Source: Humitalea rosea (GTDB lineage Bacteria; Pseudomonadota; Alphaproteobacteria; Acetobacterales; Acetobacteraceae). Taken from it: 64,000 nucleotides of DNA. The DNA lies in the NCBI RefSeq assembly GCF_003253705.1, contig NZ_QKYU01000007.1, forward strand, positions 1-64,000. The letters are read 5' to 3'. How positions within the stretch are numbered: position 1 is the stretch's first letter; the number at the start of each line of letters is the position of its first letter. Below the pieces are notes generated by a model. That model saw only the letters and a program-made list of their open reading frames with translations, made no database searches and had not been told where the DNA came from. Below are positions 28,113-37,285 of this stretch, in pieces. Made by a program: the position numbers and the translations under genes.

Positions 28113-30146
28113 ATGTCGACCGCAGCATCCGTCTCCTCGCTGCCCCCCGGCACGACCGATCTCGCGCCCGCTCGCCTGTCTCGCTCGCTGAAGCTCGGCA
28201 CGCGCATCTACGGCCTCTCGGCGGGGCTGATCCTGATCGTCGCGGTGATCGCCGCCATCGGCTATGTCGGGCTGGAGCGCCAGGGCAATGCCTTGCTCGA
28301 TTACATCCGCGTCTCCCAGGCGACCGAGGGCACCCTGCGCTTCGGCTGGGAATTCACCCGCGTCCGCCGCCACATGGCGAATTTCGTGTCCGACGGCAGC
28401 CCCGTCGAGGCGCGCTTCATCCCCGAGCACAACCAGATCGCGGGTGAGCAGATCGCCCAGGTCGCCAGCCGCATCGGCAACCAGGAGCGCAAGGTCCTGG
28501 TCGATGAGATCGGGGCCGAATTCCGCAAATTCGTCCGCGCGAGCGATGAGGTGATCGCGCTGCGCAACGGGCTCACCCAGGCGCAGGCCGCCTTCAGTGA
28601 GGCCGATACCGATATCGCGACACCGCAGCCGGGCGATTCCGATGCGGCGGCGCGGCTGCGCGCGGCGCTGGCGATCGTGCAGTCCCAGGCCTCCCTGATG
28701 GGCTCCACGATCAGCGTGGCGGTGCATCAGGGATACATGCGCGCTGCGCCGGCGGCGACCGCGGCGCTGGCGGCGCTGCCGCCCGGTGACGCGCCACGGC
28801 TGCAGGCGACGGCGCCGGCGTTCCTCGAACGCGCGGCACGGCTCGCGACGGCGCATGAGAGGCTGCGGCAGGGGGTGGAGACCGGCTTCAACGAGATGGC
28901 CAACCGCCTCGACGCGCTGCTGCTGACGCTCATCGAACGCCAGCAGGCCTTTGCCGACCAGGTGGCGGCACAGGCGGCCGATGCCTCCGATGCGATCCAG
29001 CGCTGGATGCTGATCGTCGCTGCCGCCAGCAGCCTGCTCGGCATCCTGCTCTGCATCTTCGTGGTGCGCGGGATCATCCCGCCGCTGCGCGCGATGACGC
29101 GTGCGATGGTGCGGCTTTCCGCCGGCGATGCGAGCATCACCGTCAATGGCAGCGACCGTGGCGATGAGATCGGCGACATGGCGCGCGCCCTGGATGTGTT
29201 CCGCCGCAACGCCGACAAGATCGTGGCGATGATGAGCGCCGAGGCGGTCACGCTGGAAATCGGCGAGACCATCACCGCCGCCGCGCGGCACGACCTGACG
29301 GTACGGGTGGATCTGGCCAACAAATCGGGTTTTCTGCGCGATATCGGCGTCGCCATCAACGCGCTGTTGCAGGGCAGCAGCGACACGCTGCGCGACATCG
29401 GCCAGAGCACGCGCCAGGTCGCCTCCGCCGTCGCCGAGGCCAATGTCGCGATCGGCCAGGTCTCGGGCGGCGCGCGGTCGCAGAACACCGCCATCGGCCA
29501 GGTGACCCAGGCCCTGGCGGAATCGGCCAAGGCGATCCGCATGGTCTCGACCAGCGCCAATGCGGCGAGCGAGAAGGGTGTGATGGCCGCGCATATGGTC
29601 GAGCGCGGACAGGTCTCGGCCGAACAGCTCGCCCGCACCGTCGAGACCATCGCCCAGAACAGCCGCAAGATCAGCCAGATCACCCAGGTGATCGCCGGCA
29701 TCGCCAACCGCACCCACATCCTGTCGCTGAATGCCGCGATCGAGGCGGCGCGCGCCGGCGAGCACGGCAAGGGCTTCGTCGTGGTGGCGCAGGAGGTCGG
29801 CAAGCTGGCCGAAAGTGCCGCGCAGAACGCGCAGCAGATCACCGACATCGTCGAACAGGCGACGGCGGATGCGGCACTCGGCCGCACCGCCTCGCTGGCG
29901 GTGAAGGAGACGATGGATTCCATCGCCGGCGATGTCTCCCAGACCAGCCAGATGATCCGCTCCATCGCCGTGGCGATGGAGGAACAGCAGGCGACGGTGA
30001 CGCAGATCGAGGCCAATGTGGTCGATCTGCGCGGCATCGCCTCGGGCAATGCCGTGGCGGCGGAGGAGATCACGGCGACGATGATCCAGCTCTCGCTGCT
30101 GGCGGATGAGCAGCGCCAGAGGCTCGAAACCTTCAAGACGTCCTGA
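28113..30146 (+). CDS. methyl-accepting chemotaxis protein
   Basis: A 677-residue transmembrane chemoreceptor. TM1 is at about 33-54 and TM2 at about 299-322 ([20 protein letters not shown]). The periplasmic sensor between them is about 240 residues, helical, and of no recognised ligand class. A HAMP domain follows (about 322-375), then the cytoplasmic signalling domain with the hairpin tip [22 protein letters not shown] (about 533). It does not end in a CheR-tethering pentapeptide. The start is ATG 28113; the open frame runs further upstream in overlap with the previous gene. It heads the mcp-cheR-cheB operon and is the only receptor in the window. Confidence 0.93.
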   Translation: MSTAASVSSLPPGTTDLAPARLSRSLKLGTRIYGLSAGLILIVAVIAAIGYVGLERQGNALLDYIRVSQATEGTLRFGWEFTRVRRHMANFVSDGSPVEARFIPEHNQIAGEQIAQVASRIGNQERKVLVDEIGAEFRKFVRASDEVIALRNGLTQAQAAFSEADTDIATPQPGDSDAAARLRAALAIVQSQASLMGSTISVAVHQGYMRAAPAATAALAALPPGDAPRLQATAPAFLERAARLATAHERLRQGVETGFNEMANRLDALLLTLIERQQAFADQVAAQAADASDAIQRWMLIVAAASSLLGILLCIFVVRGIIPPLRAMTRAMVRLSAGDASITVNGSDRGDEIGDMARALDVFRRNADKIVAMMSAEAVTLEIGETITAAARHDLTVRVDLANKSGFLRDIGVAINALLQGSSDTLRDIGQSTRQVASAVAEANVAIGQVSGGARSQNTAIGQVTQALAESAKAIRMVSTSANAASEKGVMAAHMVERGQVSAEQLARTVETIAQNSRKISQITQVIAGIANRTHILSLNAAIEAARAGEHGKGFVVVAQEVGKLAESAAQNAQQITDIVEQATADAALGRTASLAVKETMDSIAGDVSQTSQMIRSIAVAMEEQQATVTQIEANVVDLRGIASGNAVAAEEITATMIQLSLLADEQRQRLETFKTS

Positions 30147-30151
30147 ACTTC

Positions 30152-30973
30152 TTGCCCGCCGATCATCTGAGTGAGGCTCTGGCGCGGCTGACCGCGCTGG
30201 TCGAGCAGCGCTGCGGTCTGGGCCGCGAGATCCAGCGGGCGCGGCTGCTCGCCTTCCTCGGCACCGCGCCGGCCATCGAGCAGGCGATGCTGGCCGACCG
30301 CCTGACCCATGCCGATGCCGAGACGCCGGGCTGGACCTCGCTGGTGGAATCCCTGCTGGTCCACGAGACCTATTTCTACCGCCATCCCGATCAGCTTGCC
30401 GTCTTCGCGCGGGAGATCCTGCCGGAGATCACCCGCACCCATGGCGCGGCACCGCTGCAGATCTGGTGCGCCGGCTGCGCGACGGGGGAGGAGGCCTATA
30501 CCCTCGCCTTCCTGCTGCGCGACGCGGGCTGCGCCGCCCGGGTCCTGGCGACCGACCTCAGCCCGGAGTCCATCGCCGTGGCGCGGGCCGCGCGCTATCG
30601 TCGCAGCCTGGGTCTGGGGAGTTTCCGCGAAATGCCGCCGGCCGCATGGCGCCACTTCGAGCCCGTGGCGGGCGAAGGCGATGCCTTCTCGGTCGCGCCG
30701 GGCATCCGTGGCACGGTGGAATTCGCGGTCCATAATCTGATGCGGCCGCATCCGCCCGGCTTCGCCGCGGATGTGATCTCCTGCCGCAACACGTTGCTCT
30801 ATTTCGGCGAATCCGGCTGCCGCCAGGCCGAGGCGACCCTGGTCGCCGCCGCGCGCCCCGGCACCATCCTGCTGCTGGGCCCGGCGGAGCGGTTGCGGCA
30901 TACCGATGTCTTCGTGCCGATGACCCGCTCCAACCCGCAGATCCTGCATTGGCCGCGCGCCGGGGGCGGCTGA
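30152..30973 (+). CDS. cheR: chemoreceptor methyltransferase CheR
   Basis: CheR methylates receptor glutamates with S-adenosylmethionine. It has 273 residues: an N-terminal helical domain (1-about 75), then LLVHETYFYRHPDQLAVF, the SAM-binding motif WCAGCATGEEAYTLAFLL, VLATDLSPESIAVARAARY and the ISCRNTLLYF motif. It starts with TTG at 30152, 5 bases after the MCP stop, with no better in-frame start nearby. Its stop overlaps the cheB start by one base. Confidence 0.92.
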   Translation: MPADHLSEALARLTALVEQRCGLGREIQRARLLAFLGTAPAIEQAMLADRLTHADAETPGWTSLVESLLVHETYFYRHPDQLAVFAREILPEITRTHGAAPLQIWCAGCATGEEAYTLAFLLRDAGCAARVLATDLSPESIAVARAARYRRSLGLGSFREMPPAAWRHFEPVAGEGDAFSVAPGIRGTVEFAVHNLMRPHPPGFAADVISCRNTLLYFGESGCRQAEATLVAAARPGTILLLGPAERLRHTDVFVPMTRSNPQILHWPRAGGG

Positions 30974-31992
30974 TGGCGCTGCATGTCGCTTTGCTGGTCG
31001 AGACCGAATTCCTGCGGCTGGTGCTGCGGCAATTGCTGCGGCGGAGCATCGGCGCCGAGGTGGTGGCCGAGGCCGCGACCCCGGCGCAGGCGCTGGCCTT
31101 TCCCCCGATCGGTGCCCTGGTCGCCGATGTCGAGGCCTGCCTCGCCGACCCCTCCGGCTTCACCGCGCTCTGCCAGAAGCATCCCGGCCGGATCGTGCTG
31201 ATCGGGCAGGGGGAAATGGTGGCGGCACCGGGGCTGAATATTCCCGCCTCGGTGATCCGCGTGCCGATGGGCGGCAAGGGCGGCGCGCAGGATCTCGCGG
31301 TGCTGACGGCGGGTCTGGCCGAGGCGCTGCGGCCCTTGCTGGCCAGCGCCACCACGCCGAAGGCTGACCCCGCGCCGCCCGCCGTGGCGCCCTCCGCGCC
31401 GCGGGGCGGGCGGGTGCTGCGCCCGGCGCTCATCCTCGTCGCGGCCTCGACCGGCGGGCCGGAGGCGTTGCAGGAGATGCTGGCGGCGCTGCGGCCGCCC
31501 CCCTGTCCGCTCGTGATCGCGCTGCATATTCCCGCCGAGCATTGCGCCGGTCTGGTCCGGCATCTGGCCGGGGCGACGGGCCATGCCGTGACCCTGGGCA
31601 CCGCCGGGCGACTGCCGGCGGCGGGGGTGGTCCTGCTCCAGGGCGGGATGGACCATCAGGTGGTGATGCGCGGCGATGGGCTGTGGCTGCGGGAGGCAGC
31701 GGCGGCGAACTCCGTGTTCCACCCGAATGGCGATGTGCTGTTGGGCAGCGGCGCGGCACTGGACTGCGCGGTGGTGGGGGTCATCCTCACCGGCATGGGC
31801 AGCGACGGCCGCGCCGGCGCCCTGGCGCTGGCGGCGCGGGGCCGCCCCGTGCTGGCGCAGACCCCGGCGAGTTGCGCCGTCGCCGGCATGCCCGCCGCCA
31901 GCATCGCCGCCGGCGCGGTGCGGGAAGTCGCCTCGCCCAGCGGCATCGCCGCGCGGCTGAACGACTGGTTCGCGCTGCCGGCGCTGCGGTAG
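30973..31992 (+). CDS. cheB: CheB-type methylesterase with degenerate receiver domain
   Basis: A 339-residue receptor demethylase. The C-terminal domain (about 155-335) has the catalytic triad: Ser in VAASTGGPEALQ, His in IALHIPAEH and Asp in LTGMGSDGRAGALAL. The N-terminal receiver-like domain (1-about 115) looks degenerate. The acidic pair is replaced (LVETEF), and the Lys usually before Pro is absent (VIRVPMGG), although a candidate phospho-Asp survives in ALVADVEA. Classic phospho-activation may therefore be lost. A canonical CheB-like receiver is instead found on the cyclase encoded next door. It is convergent with that gene, with 4 bases between. Confidence 0.88.
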   Translation: MALHVALLVETEFLRLVLRQLLRRSIGAEVVAEAATPAQALAFPPIGALVADVEACLADPSGFTALCQKHPGRIVLIGQGEMVAAPGLNIPASVIRVPMGGKGGAQDLAVLTAGLAEALRPLLASATTPKADPAPPAVAPSAPRGGRVLRPALILVAASTGGPEALQEMLAALRPPPCPLVIALHIPAEHCAGLVRHLAGATGHAVTLGTAGRLPAAGVVLLQGGMDHQVVMRGDGLWLREAAAANSVFHPNGDVLLGSGAALDCAVVGVILTGMGSDGRAGALALAARGRPVLAQTPASCAVAGMPAASIAAGAVREVASPSGIAARLNDWFALPALR

Positions 31993-31996
31993 GCGG

Positions 31997-33685
31997 CTAC
32001 TTCTCCAGGTTGGTCCAGACGCCGGCCCAATCGGCCGGGGGCGATGCGTTCAGCGTCTGGCACCGGGCGGAGATCATCCGCGCCGCCGCATCCTCGGGGT
32101 TCTGGGCCAGGGCTTCGGCGAAATGCCCGGTCGCCTCGCTCCAGCGCCCCGCCGCATATTCCGCGAAGCCGCTGGCATAGGCCGCGAGCCAGGCCGGGTC
32201 CGCGACGCGGCCGGGGCGCAGCACCTCGTGCAATTCGACGGGCGCGCTCTGCCCCTTCACCCGCACGCGGTCGAGCAGGCGGGTCGCGACCGGCGTCTCC
32301 AGCGCGCGCAGCGTGGCGCCGCAGATCATCAGTTCCGCGCCGTAATTCTTGGTCAGCGATTCGATCCGCGCGGCGAGGTTCACCGCATCCCCGATCACCG
32401 TGTAGTTCATCCGCGAGGGCGAGCCGATATTGCCCGCGACGACCTCGCCGGTGCCGATGCCGATGCCGATGCGGATCGGCGCCATGCCGCGACCTTGCCG
32501 ATCCTCATTGAGGACATCGAGCGCGCCCAGCATCCCGAGCCCGCCCCGCACCGCGCGATCCGCGTCGCCACCGAGGCGCACCGGCACGCCGAACAGCGCC
32601 ATGATCGCGTCCCCGATGTACTTGTCGATCACCCCGCCCTCGGCGCGGATCACATCCTCCATGAAGGAGAAATACTCGTTCAGCAGTTGGACGATGCCAT
32701 CGGCGCCGAGGGCTTCGGACAGGTTGGTGAAGCTGCGGACATCGGCGAAGAGGATCGAGGCCCGGGCCAGGCTGCCGCCGAGGCTGGGCAGCCCATCCTC
32801 CAGCAGCTTGGTCGCGACATCGGCGGAGAGCGTGTTGGTCAGCAGGCGCTTGATGTCCCGCTCGCGCGTCATGTCATCCAGCAGCACCAGCAGGCCGCGG
32901 CCGCCATCGGGCTGGGGCATCGGCAGCGCGGTCAGCCGCAGCGGCTGCCAGCCGCCATCGGGCAGGGAATATTCGGTCGAGCCGATGACCAGCGGCGCGC
33001 CGCTGGCGAGCACATCGCGCAGTTGGACGCCGAGATCCTCGTTGTAGTCGTCGAACAACGTCTCCAGCGTCATCCCAACAGGCGCCGCCTCCTGCCCCAG
33101 CAGGCGCAGCGCGGCGGCATTGGCGCTGATCAGCCGGCGCGTGGCGTCGAAGCCGAGCACCCCCGTCGCCAGTGCTGCCATCACCGCATCATGGAAGGGG
33201 GCGGCGGCCGGCGGGGGGGCCAGCACCGGCGCCTCGGCCGGCGCTTCCGTCGCCGCCGCCAAGGCCCGTGGCGGCGCCATGCCCAGCACGCTGCGCACCG
33301 TGCTCAGGATGCGCGCGCCCTCGCGTTCCTGCACGTCGAGGCTGACGGAGCCGGAGGGCTTCATCAGCACGGCCGCGGCACCCAGGCGCAGCGCCTCGGC
33401 GGTCTCGGCGGTGCCCTCGCCGCCGAGCGAGGACAGGATCACGACCTTGCAGGCGCTGCGCAGCCCGAGGCGCCGCAGCGCCTCCAGCCCCGACATCTCC
33501 GGCATCTCGATGTCGAGCAGCACGAGGTCGGGCTTGGTCTGGCGCACCATCTGCAGCGCGATGCGCCCGTTCTCGGCGACATCGGCGATCTCCAGATCGG
33601 GATCGCTTTCGATGATCTGGCGGATCAGCTTGCGCATGATGAAGCTGTCATCGACCACCAGCACGCGCCGCTTCGTCTCGCTCAT
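31997..33685 (-). CDS. response regulator with PAS and class III adenylate/guanylate cyclase domains
   Basis: A 562-residue probable output of the chemosensory pathway. The receiver (1-about 135) is canonical: Asp12/13, phospho-Asp58, Ser85 and Lys109. Its sequence (LLDIEMPEMSGLEALRRL, LSSLGGEGTAETAEALRLGA, KPSGSVSLD) is distinctly CheB-like. A PAS-like domain follows (about 165-290). A class III cyclase domain (about 305-490) has both metal Asp regions (ILFADVRSFTNLSE; KYIGDAIMALFG) and the YTVIGDAVNLAARIE motif. A C-terminal tail resembles a TPR (about 510-562). It would make cAMP or cGMP on phosphorylation by CheA; which nucleotide cannot be told from the motifs read here. ATG 33685 overlaps the CheW stop (ATGA). 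Confidence 0.9.
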   Translation of the reverse strand: MSETKRRVLVVDDSFIMRKLIRQIIESDPDLEIADVAENGRIALQMVRQTKPDLVLLDIEMPEMSGLEALRRLGLRSACKVVILSSLGGEGTAETAEALRLGAAAVLMKPSGSVSLDVQEREGARILSTVRSVLGMAPPRALAAATEAPAEAPVLAPPPAAAPFHDAVMAALATGVLGFDATRRLISANAAALRLLGQEAAPVGMTLETLFDDYNEDLGVQLRDVLASGAPLVIGSTEYSLPDGGWQPLRLTALPMPQPDGGRGLLVLLDDMTRERDIKRLLTNTLSADVATKLLEDGLPSLGGSLARASILFADVRSFTNLSEALGADGIVQLLNEYFSFMEDVIRAEGGVIDKYIGDAIMALFGVPVRLGGDADRAVRGGLGMLGALDVLNEDRQGRGMAPIRIGIGIGTGEVVAGNIGSPSRMNYTVIGDAVNLAARIESLTKNYGAELMICGATLRALETPVATRLLDRVRVKGQSAPVELHEVLRPGRVADPAWLAAYASGFAEYAAGRWSEATGHFAEALAQNPEDAAARMISARCQTLNASPPADWAGVWTNLEK

Positions 33686-34182
33686 GATGCCTGGTCCGCC
33701 ATAGGGGGAAGTGGGGCGGGCGGCAGCCCACCGAGAACGGCGCTGAGGAACTGCATCCGCTGCGGCACCGTGCCGAGCAGCGGGCCGACATCGTCGCGCA
33801 GCTGCAACAGCAGCCCATGCGGCGGGTCCAGCACAACGCCGGCGAACATCATGCGGAAGCTCCGTGGCACGCGCGGCAGGGGCAGGAGCTCCTCCGCATC
33901 GCGCTGCTGTAGCCCATCCACGCCATCGACGCCCAGCACCGCGCGCAGGCGCCCGTCGAGCGAATGCCAATGCAGATTGACCCGGCGCTCCTCCGGTGTG
34001 GCGGGCGCCAGCCCCAGCAGGCACCGGGCATCGAGGACCGGGACCCAGCCGCGGCGCCGTGCCAGGCTCAGGGGGATGGGCTCCAGCCGCAGCTCGGAGG
34101 CCGGCTCGATCGCCGCGATGGTCTCGCCGGGGACCAGGATACGATAGGGGCCGCAGCGCACCCGCAACTGGCCGATCGCCAT
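33682..34182 (-). CDS. CheW-like coupling protein
   Basis: A 166-residue single CheW-like domain: RVRCGPYRILVPGETIAAIEPAS at the start, GWVPVLDARCLLGL, then VLGVDGVDGLQQRD and a hydrophobic VVLDPPHGLLLQLRDD. The sequence is diverged from E. coli CheW but the fold pattern is clear. It lies between cheA and the cyclase gene with overlaps on both sides (1 and 4 bases), so it probably docks CheA or this pathway's receptors. The final 20 residues are Pro-rich. Confidence 0.75.
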   Translation of the reverse strand: MAIGQLRVRCGPYRILVPGETIAAIEPASELRLEPIPLSLARRRGWVPVLDARCLLGLAPATPEERRVNLHWHSLDGRLRAVLGVDGVDGLQQRDAEELLPLPRVPRSFRMMFAGVVLDPPHGLLLQLRDDVGPLLGTVPQRMQFLSAVLGGLPPAPLPPMADQAS

Positions 34183-36875
34183 CAGGCCGGCACGCGGACG
34201 GCGCTGCGCAGGCCCGGCAGGGCCGCGCCGCGCGCGAGTTCGGTCAGCCCCTCGGGATCGACGACCAGCACGATGCGGTCGGTGCCCAGCGTCGAAACGC
34301 CGCCGATGCCGGGAAGCTGGGCGATGCGCGGATGGGTCTCGCGGATCAGCATCTCGTGCCGGCGCAGGATGCGGCCGACCTCGACGCCGTAGCGTGATTG
34401 GGAGGCGGCGACGACGATCAGCGACATGTCCTCCCCGGCCTCCGCGCCATCGGCCTGCGGCAGGCGCAGCAGGTCGGTCAGGCGGAACACCGGCAGGAAG
34501 CGGTCATGCAGCAGCAGCGCCCGCTGGCCGTTGACCAGCTGCACCGAGTTGCGCGCGACGGTCACCGCCTCGACCACCATGCGCTCGGGGAAGGCGACGG
34601 TCTGCACGCCGGTCTCGGCCAGCAGCACGGTCTGCATCGCCGCCGTCAGCGGCATGTCCAGCACGATCGTCGTGCCCTGTGCCGGCACCGTGCGGATGTC
34701 GATCTTGCCGCCCAGGCGCGAGATGTTGACCAGCGCCACATCCATGCCCACGCCCCGGCCGGAGGTCGTGGTCAGCTCCTTCGCCGTGGAAAACCCCGGC
34801 GCGAAGATGAAGCGGTAGATCTGGTCCTTGGACAGGGTGTGGCTGTCCGCCTCGGTCGTCAGATTCTGCGCCACGGCGACCTGGCGGATGCGCTCGGCAT
34901 CCAGGCCCCGGCCGTCGTCGGTCACCGTCACCTTGATGCGGCTCGCGTTCTGCGTGGCGCTCAGGCTGACGCGGGCGACCGGGGGCTTGCCGCCGGCGCG
35001 GCGGTCCTCGGCCGTCTCCACGCCGTGGTCGATGGCATTGCGCAGGATATGCATCAGGGGATCGCCGAGCAGCTCGGTCATCCCCTTGTCCACCTTGATG
35101 TCCTCGGACTGGACCTCGAAGCGGATCTGCTTGCCCTGTTCGCGCGCAAGCTCGCGGACCATGCGCGGAAAGCGGTTGAACAGGATGTCGAGCGGGATGA
35201 CGCGCAGGCCGAGCGTCGCCTCGTGGATCAGGCTGATGAGGCGATGGGTCTCGGCCTCGATCTGCGCCAGCTCCGCCTGCTGGCGTTGCAGCACGTCGAG
35301 CGCCGGCAGCAGCCAGGGCGCGTGCTGCACGATGTGGTCGCTGAGCCGTTGCAGCGTGCGTGGCACTTCGGAATCGAGCACCAGCACGTTCAGCGCGCCG
35401 CTGACGTTGAAGAACTCGCCGACGCGGCCGAACAGCCGGTCCAGCAATTCCACCGGCACGCGCACCTGGTTCTCGGCGGCATCGGTGGCGCGGCGGGTGG
35501 CGCTGGTCGCGGCGGGCGCCCAGGGGTGGAGCAGGAACTGCCCGTCGAGCCGATGCGCGGCGACGCTGGCCAGCCCCGGCTCGCGGGCCAGCATGGCGGC
35601 GCAGATCGCGTCGCCGGTCTGGTCGCTGACGATCAGCAGCGCCACCCCGCCCTGGCTGCCCGGCTGCGCCAGCACCGGCGCATAGGTTTCGGCAAGCCAG
35701 CCGAGGAACGCCGTGGGGTCCGGTGGGAGGGAGGCGGTGACGGCGAGCAACTGCACTGTGCCGCCCTCAAGCAGCGAGTCCAGCCGTGCGCGCGCGGCGG
35801 GCCCGATCGCGGCCAGGGCCTGCGGATCGACCCCGCGCTGGGCCAGCAGCTCGGCCAGGCCCGCGGCGGGCGCGGAGCGGGCCAGCATCGCCTGCCGCAG
35901 CGCCTCGGCGCCCAGCGCCGCCAGATCGGACACACCGTCCCCGGCCGGTTGCTCGGCGAGCAGCCGGGCCAGCCGCCGCCCGGCCTCGGCGACCGGCGTG
36001 CCGGCGTGGTCGGCGGCTTGCAGCAGCAGGGCCGCGGCATCGCTGCCCGGCGCCATCGCCTGGGAGAGGCGCAGCAGGCGCCGGGCGGCGGGCTGCGCCC
36101 AGTCGCGGTCCAGCGCGCTCGCGGCCTCGGCCAGGGCTGTGCCCAGGGCGGGCGCCAGGGCCTCGGCGAGCAGCTCCGCGCCGGTGGGCTGGCCCACCAG
36201 CTCGCCAAAGCGGCGCGCGGCGAGGATCACCTCGGCGAGCCGGTCGAGCAGCGGCGCCGGGCCGGTTTCGGTCAGGCGCGCGAGGCGGTGGTGCAGCCCG
36301 TGCAGCGCCAGCCGCTCGGCGCCGGTCATCAGCGCGTCCAGATCATCCAGCGCGGTATCCGCATCCCCGATCCCGGTGACGAGGACCGCGAGGCCCGGCA
36401 GGCATTCGGCGAGCAGCTCGGCGTAATAGGCCAGCATCTCGGCATCGGCGTGCAAGGCGGGGCGTTCGGCGGCCGCCGCCGCGGGGCCGGCCGCCGCATC
36501 CGCCAGCCGCTGCAAGGTCGCGATCACCGCCGGGGATGCGGCGCGATCCTGGCCCGCCGCGATGCCAAGCTCGCGCAGGCCGCGCAGCTCGTCCAGCGCC
36601 CGCAACAGCCCGTCCTGGATCGCCGCGGTGAAGGGCAGGCGCCCGGCGCGGACATCGCCCAGCAGGCTCTCGGCGTGGTGCGACAGCGCCTCCAGCCCAT
36701 GCAGTTCCAGCAGCCGCGCCAGGCCCTTCACCGAATGGAAGCAGCGGAACAGGGCGCTGATCGCCGGCTTGTCCGGGGCGTCCCATTCGGCGGCGAGCAG
36801 GATCGGCTCGATCTCGTCGATATGCTGCTGCGTCTCGATGGCGAATTGTTCGAGCAGTTCCGTCCGGTCGCTCAT
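34182..36875 (-). CDS. cheA: chemotaxis histidine kinase CheA
   Basis: An 897-residue kinase. The N-terminal HPt domain has the phospho-accepting His47 in FRCFHSVKGLARLL. A long Ala/Leu-rich helical stretch (about 120-465) replaces a recognisable CheY-binding P2 domain and may contain degenerate HPt-like bundles. The dimerisation domain (about 475-560) is followed by the ATPase domain with N-box HILRNAIDHGVE (about 607), DDGRGLDAERI and SGRGVGMDVAL. A CheW-like P5 domain ends the protein. There is no receiver on CheA. The likely acceptors are the adjacent cyclase and perhaps the small receiver protein. The start overlaps the receiver gene stop by four bases. Confidence 0.94.
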   Translation of the reverse strand: MSDRTELLEQFAIETQQHIDEIEPILLAAEWDAPDKPAISALFRCFHSVKGLARLLELHGLEALSHHAESLLGDVRAGRLPFTAAIQDGLLRALDELRGLRELGIAAGQDRAASPAVIATLQRLADAAAGPAAAAAERPALHADAEMLAYYAELLAECLPGLAVLVTGIGDADTALDDLDALMTGAERLALHGLHHRLARLTETGPAPLLDRLAEVILAARRFGELVGQPTGAELLAEALAPALGTALAEAASALDRDWAQPAARRLLRLSQAMAPGSDAAALLLQAADHAGTPVAEAGRRLARLLAEQPAGDGVSDLAALGAEALRQAMLARSAPAAGLAELLAQRGVDPQALAAIGPAARARLDSLLEGGTVQLLAVTASLPPDPTAFLGWLAETYAPVLAQPGSQGGVALLIVSDQTGDAICAAMLAREPGLASVAAHRLDGQFLLHPWAPAATSATRRATDAAENQVRVPVELLDRLFGRVGEFFNVSGALNVLVLDSEVPRTLQRLSDHIVQHAPWLLPALDVLQRQQAELAQIEAETHRLISLIHEATLGLRVIPLDILFNRFPRMVRELAREQGKQIRFEVQSEDIKVDKGMTELLGDPLMHILRNAIDHGVETAEDRRAGGKPPVARVSLSATQNASRIKVTVTDDGRGLDAERIRQVAVAQNLTTEADSHTLSKDQIYRFIFAPGFSTAKELTTTSGRGVGMDVALVNISRLGGKIDIRTVPAQGTTIVLDMPLTAAMQTVLLAETGVQTVAFPERMVVEAVTVARNSVQLVNGQRALLLHDRFLPVFRLTDLLRLPQADGAEAGEDMSLIVVAASQSRYGVEVGRILRRHEMLIRETHPRIAQLPGIGGVSTLGTDRIVLVVDPEGLTELARGAALPGLRSAVRVPA

Positions 36876-37285
36876 CGCGCTTGCGCCGCCTCGTCGAGGG
36901 CCAGCAGGATCTGCGCGCCGAACCCGCCGCCGAGGTCGAGCGGCAGCCGCCCGGCGGGCTTGTGCAGCACCGCCTCCGCCCCCGCCCGGAACAGCGCCAG
37001 CGCCACGGGCGAGCCCGGGGCGGCGGTGGCCGAGAGCACGATGACGGGTGCGGCGCCGATCAAGGTGAGGCCCGCGACAAAGGCGGCCGGATCGCCCTCG
37101 ATCCCGTCGCTGTCGAGCAGGATGAGCCCGGCATCCTGGGTCGCGCGGGTGGGGCCGAGCGGGTCCGCGTCGGCGAGGGAGGCCGGGGTGGTGTCGAAGC
37201 GGCCGCGCAGCGCCTCGCGCAGCAAGGCGCGCAGGACCGGCTCGGCGCTGACGATCGACAGCCGGCAGGGGGCGGCCCCGCTCAC
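36872..37285 (-). CDS. stand-alone receiver-like protein
   Basis: A 137-residue protein with the outline of a CheY-like domain: LSIVSAEPVLRALLREAL, LILLDSDG (Asp at the phosphorylation position), PVIVLSAT and VLHKPAG (Lys kept). The acidic pair near the N terminus is reduced to a single Glu, so Mg binding may be impaired. It starts at GTG 37285, which overlaps the upstream CheW stop (GTGA), and ends overlapping the cheA start. It may be a phosphate sink or an adaptor. The longer open frame upstream is a shadow of the CheW gene. Confidence 0.7.
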   Translation of the reverse strand: MSGAAPCRLSIVSAEPVLRALLREALRGRFDTTPASLADADPLGPTRATQDAGLILLDSDGIEGDPAAFVAGLTLIGAAPVIVLSATAAPGSPVALALFRAGAEAVLHKPAGRLPLDLGGGFGAQILLALDEAAQAR

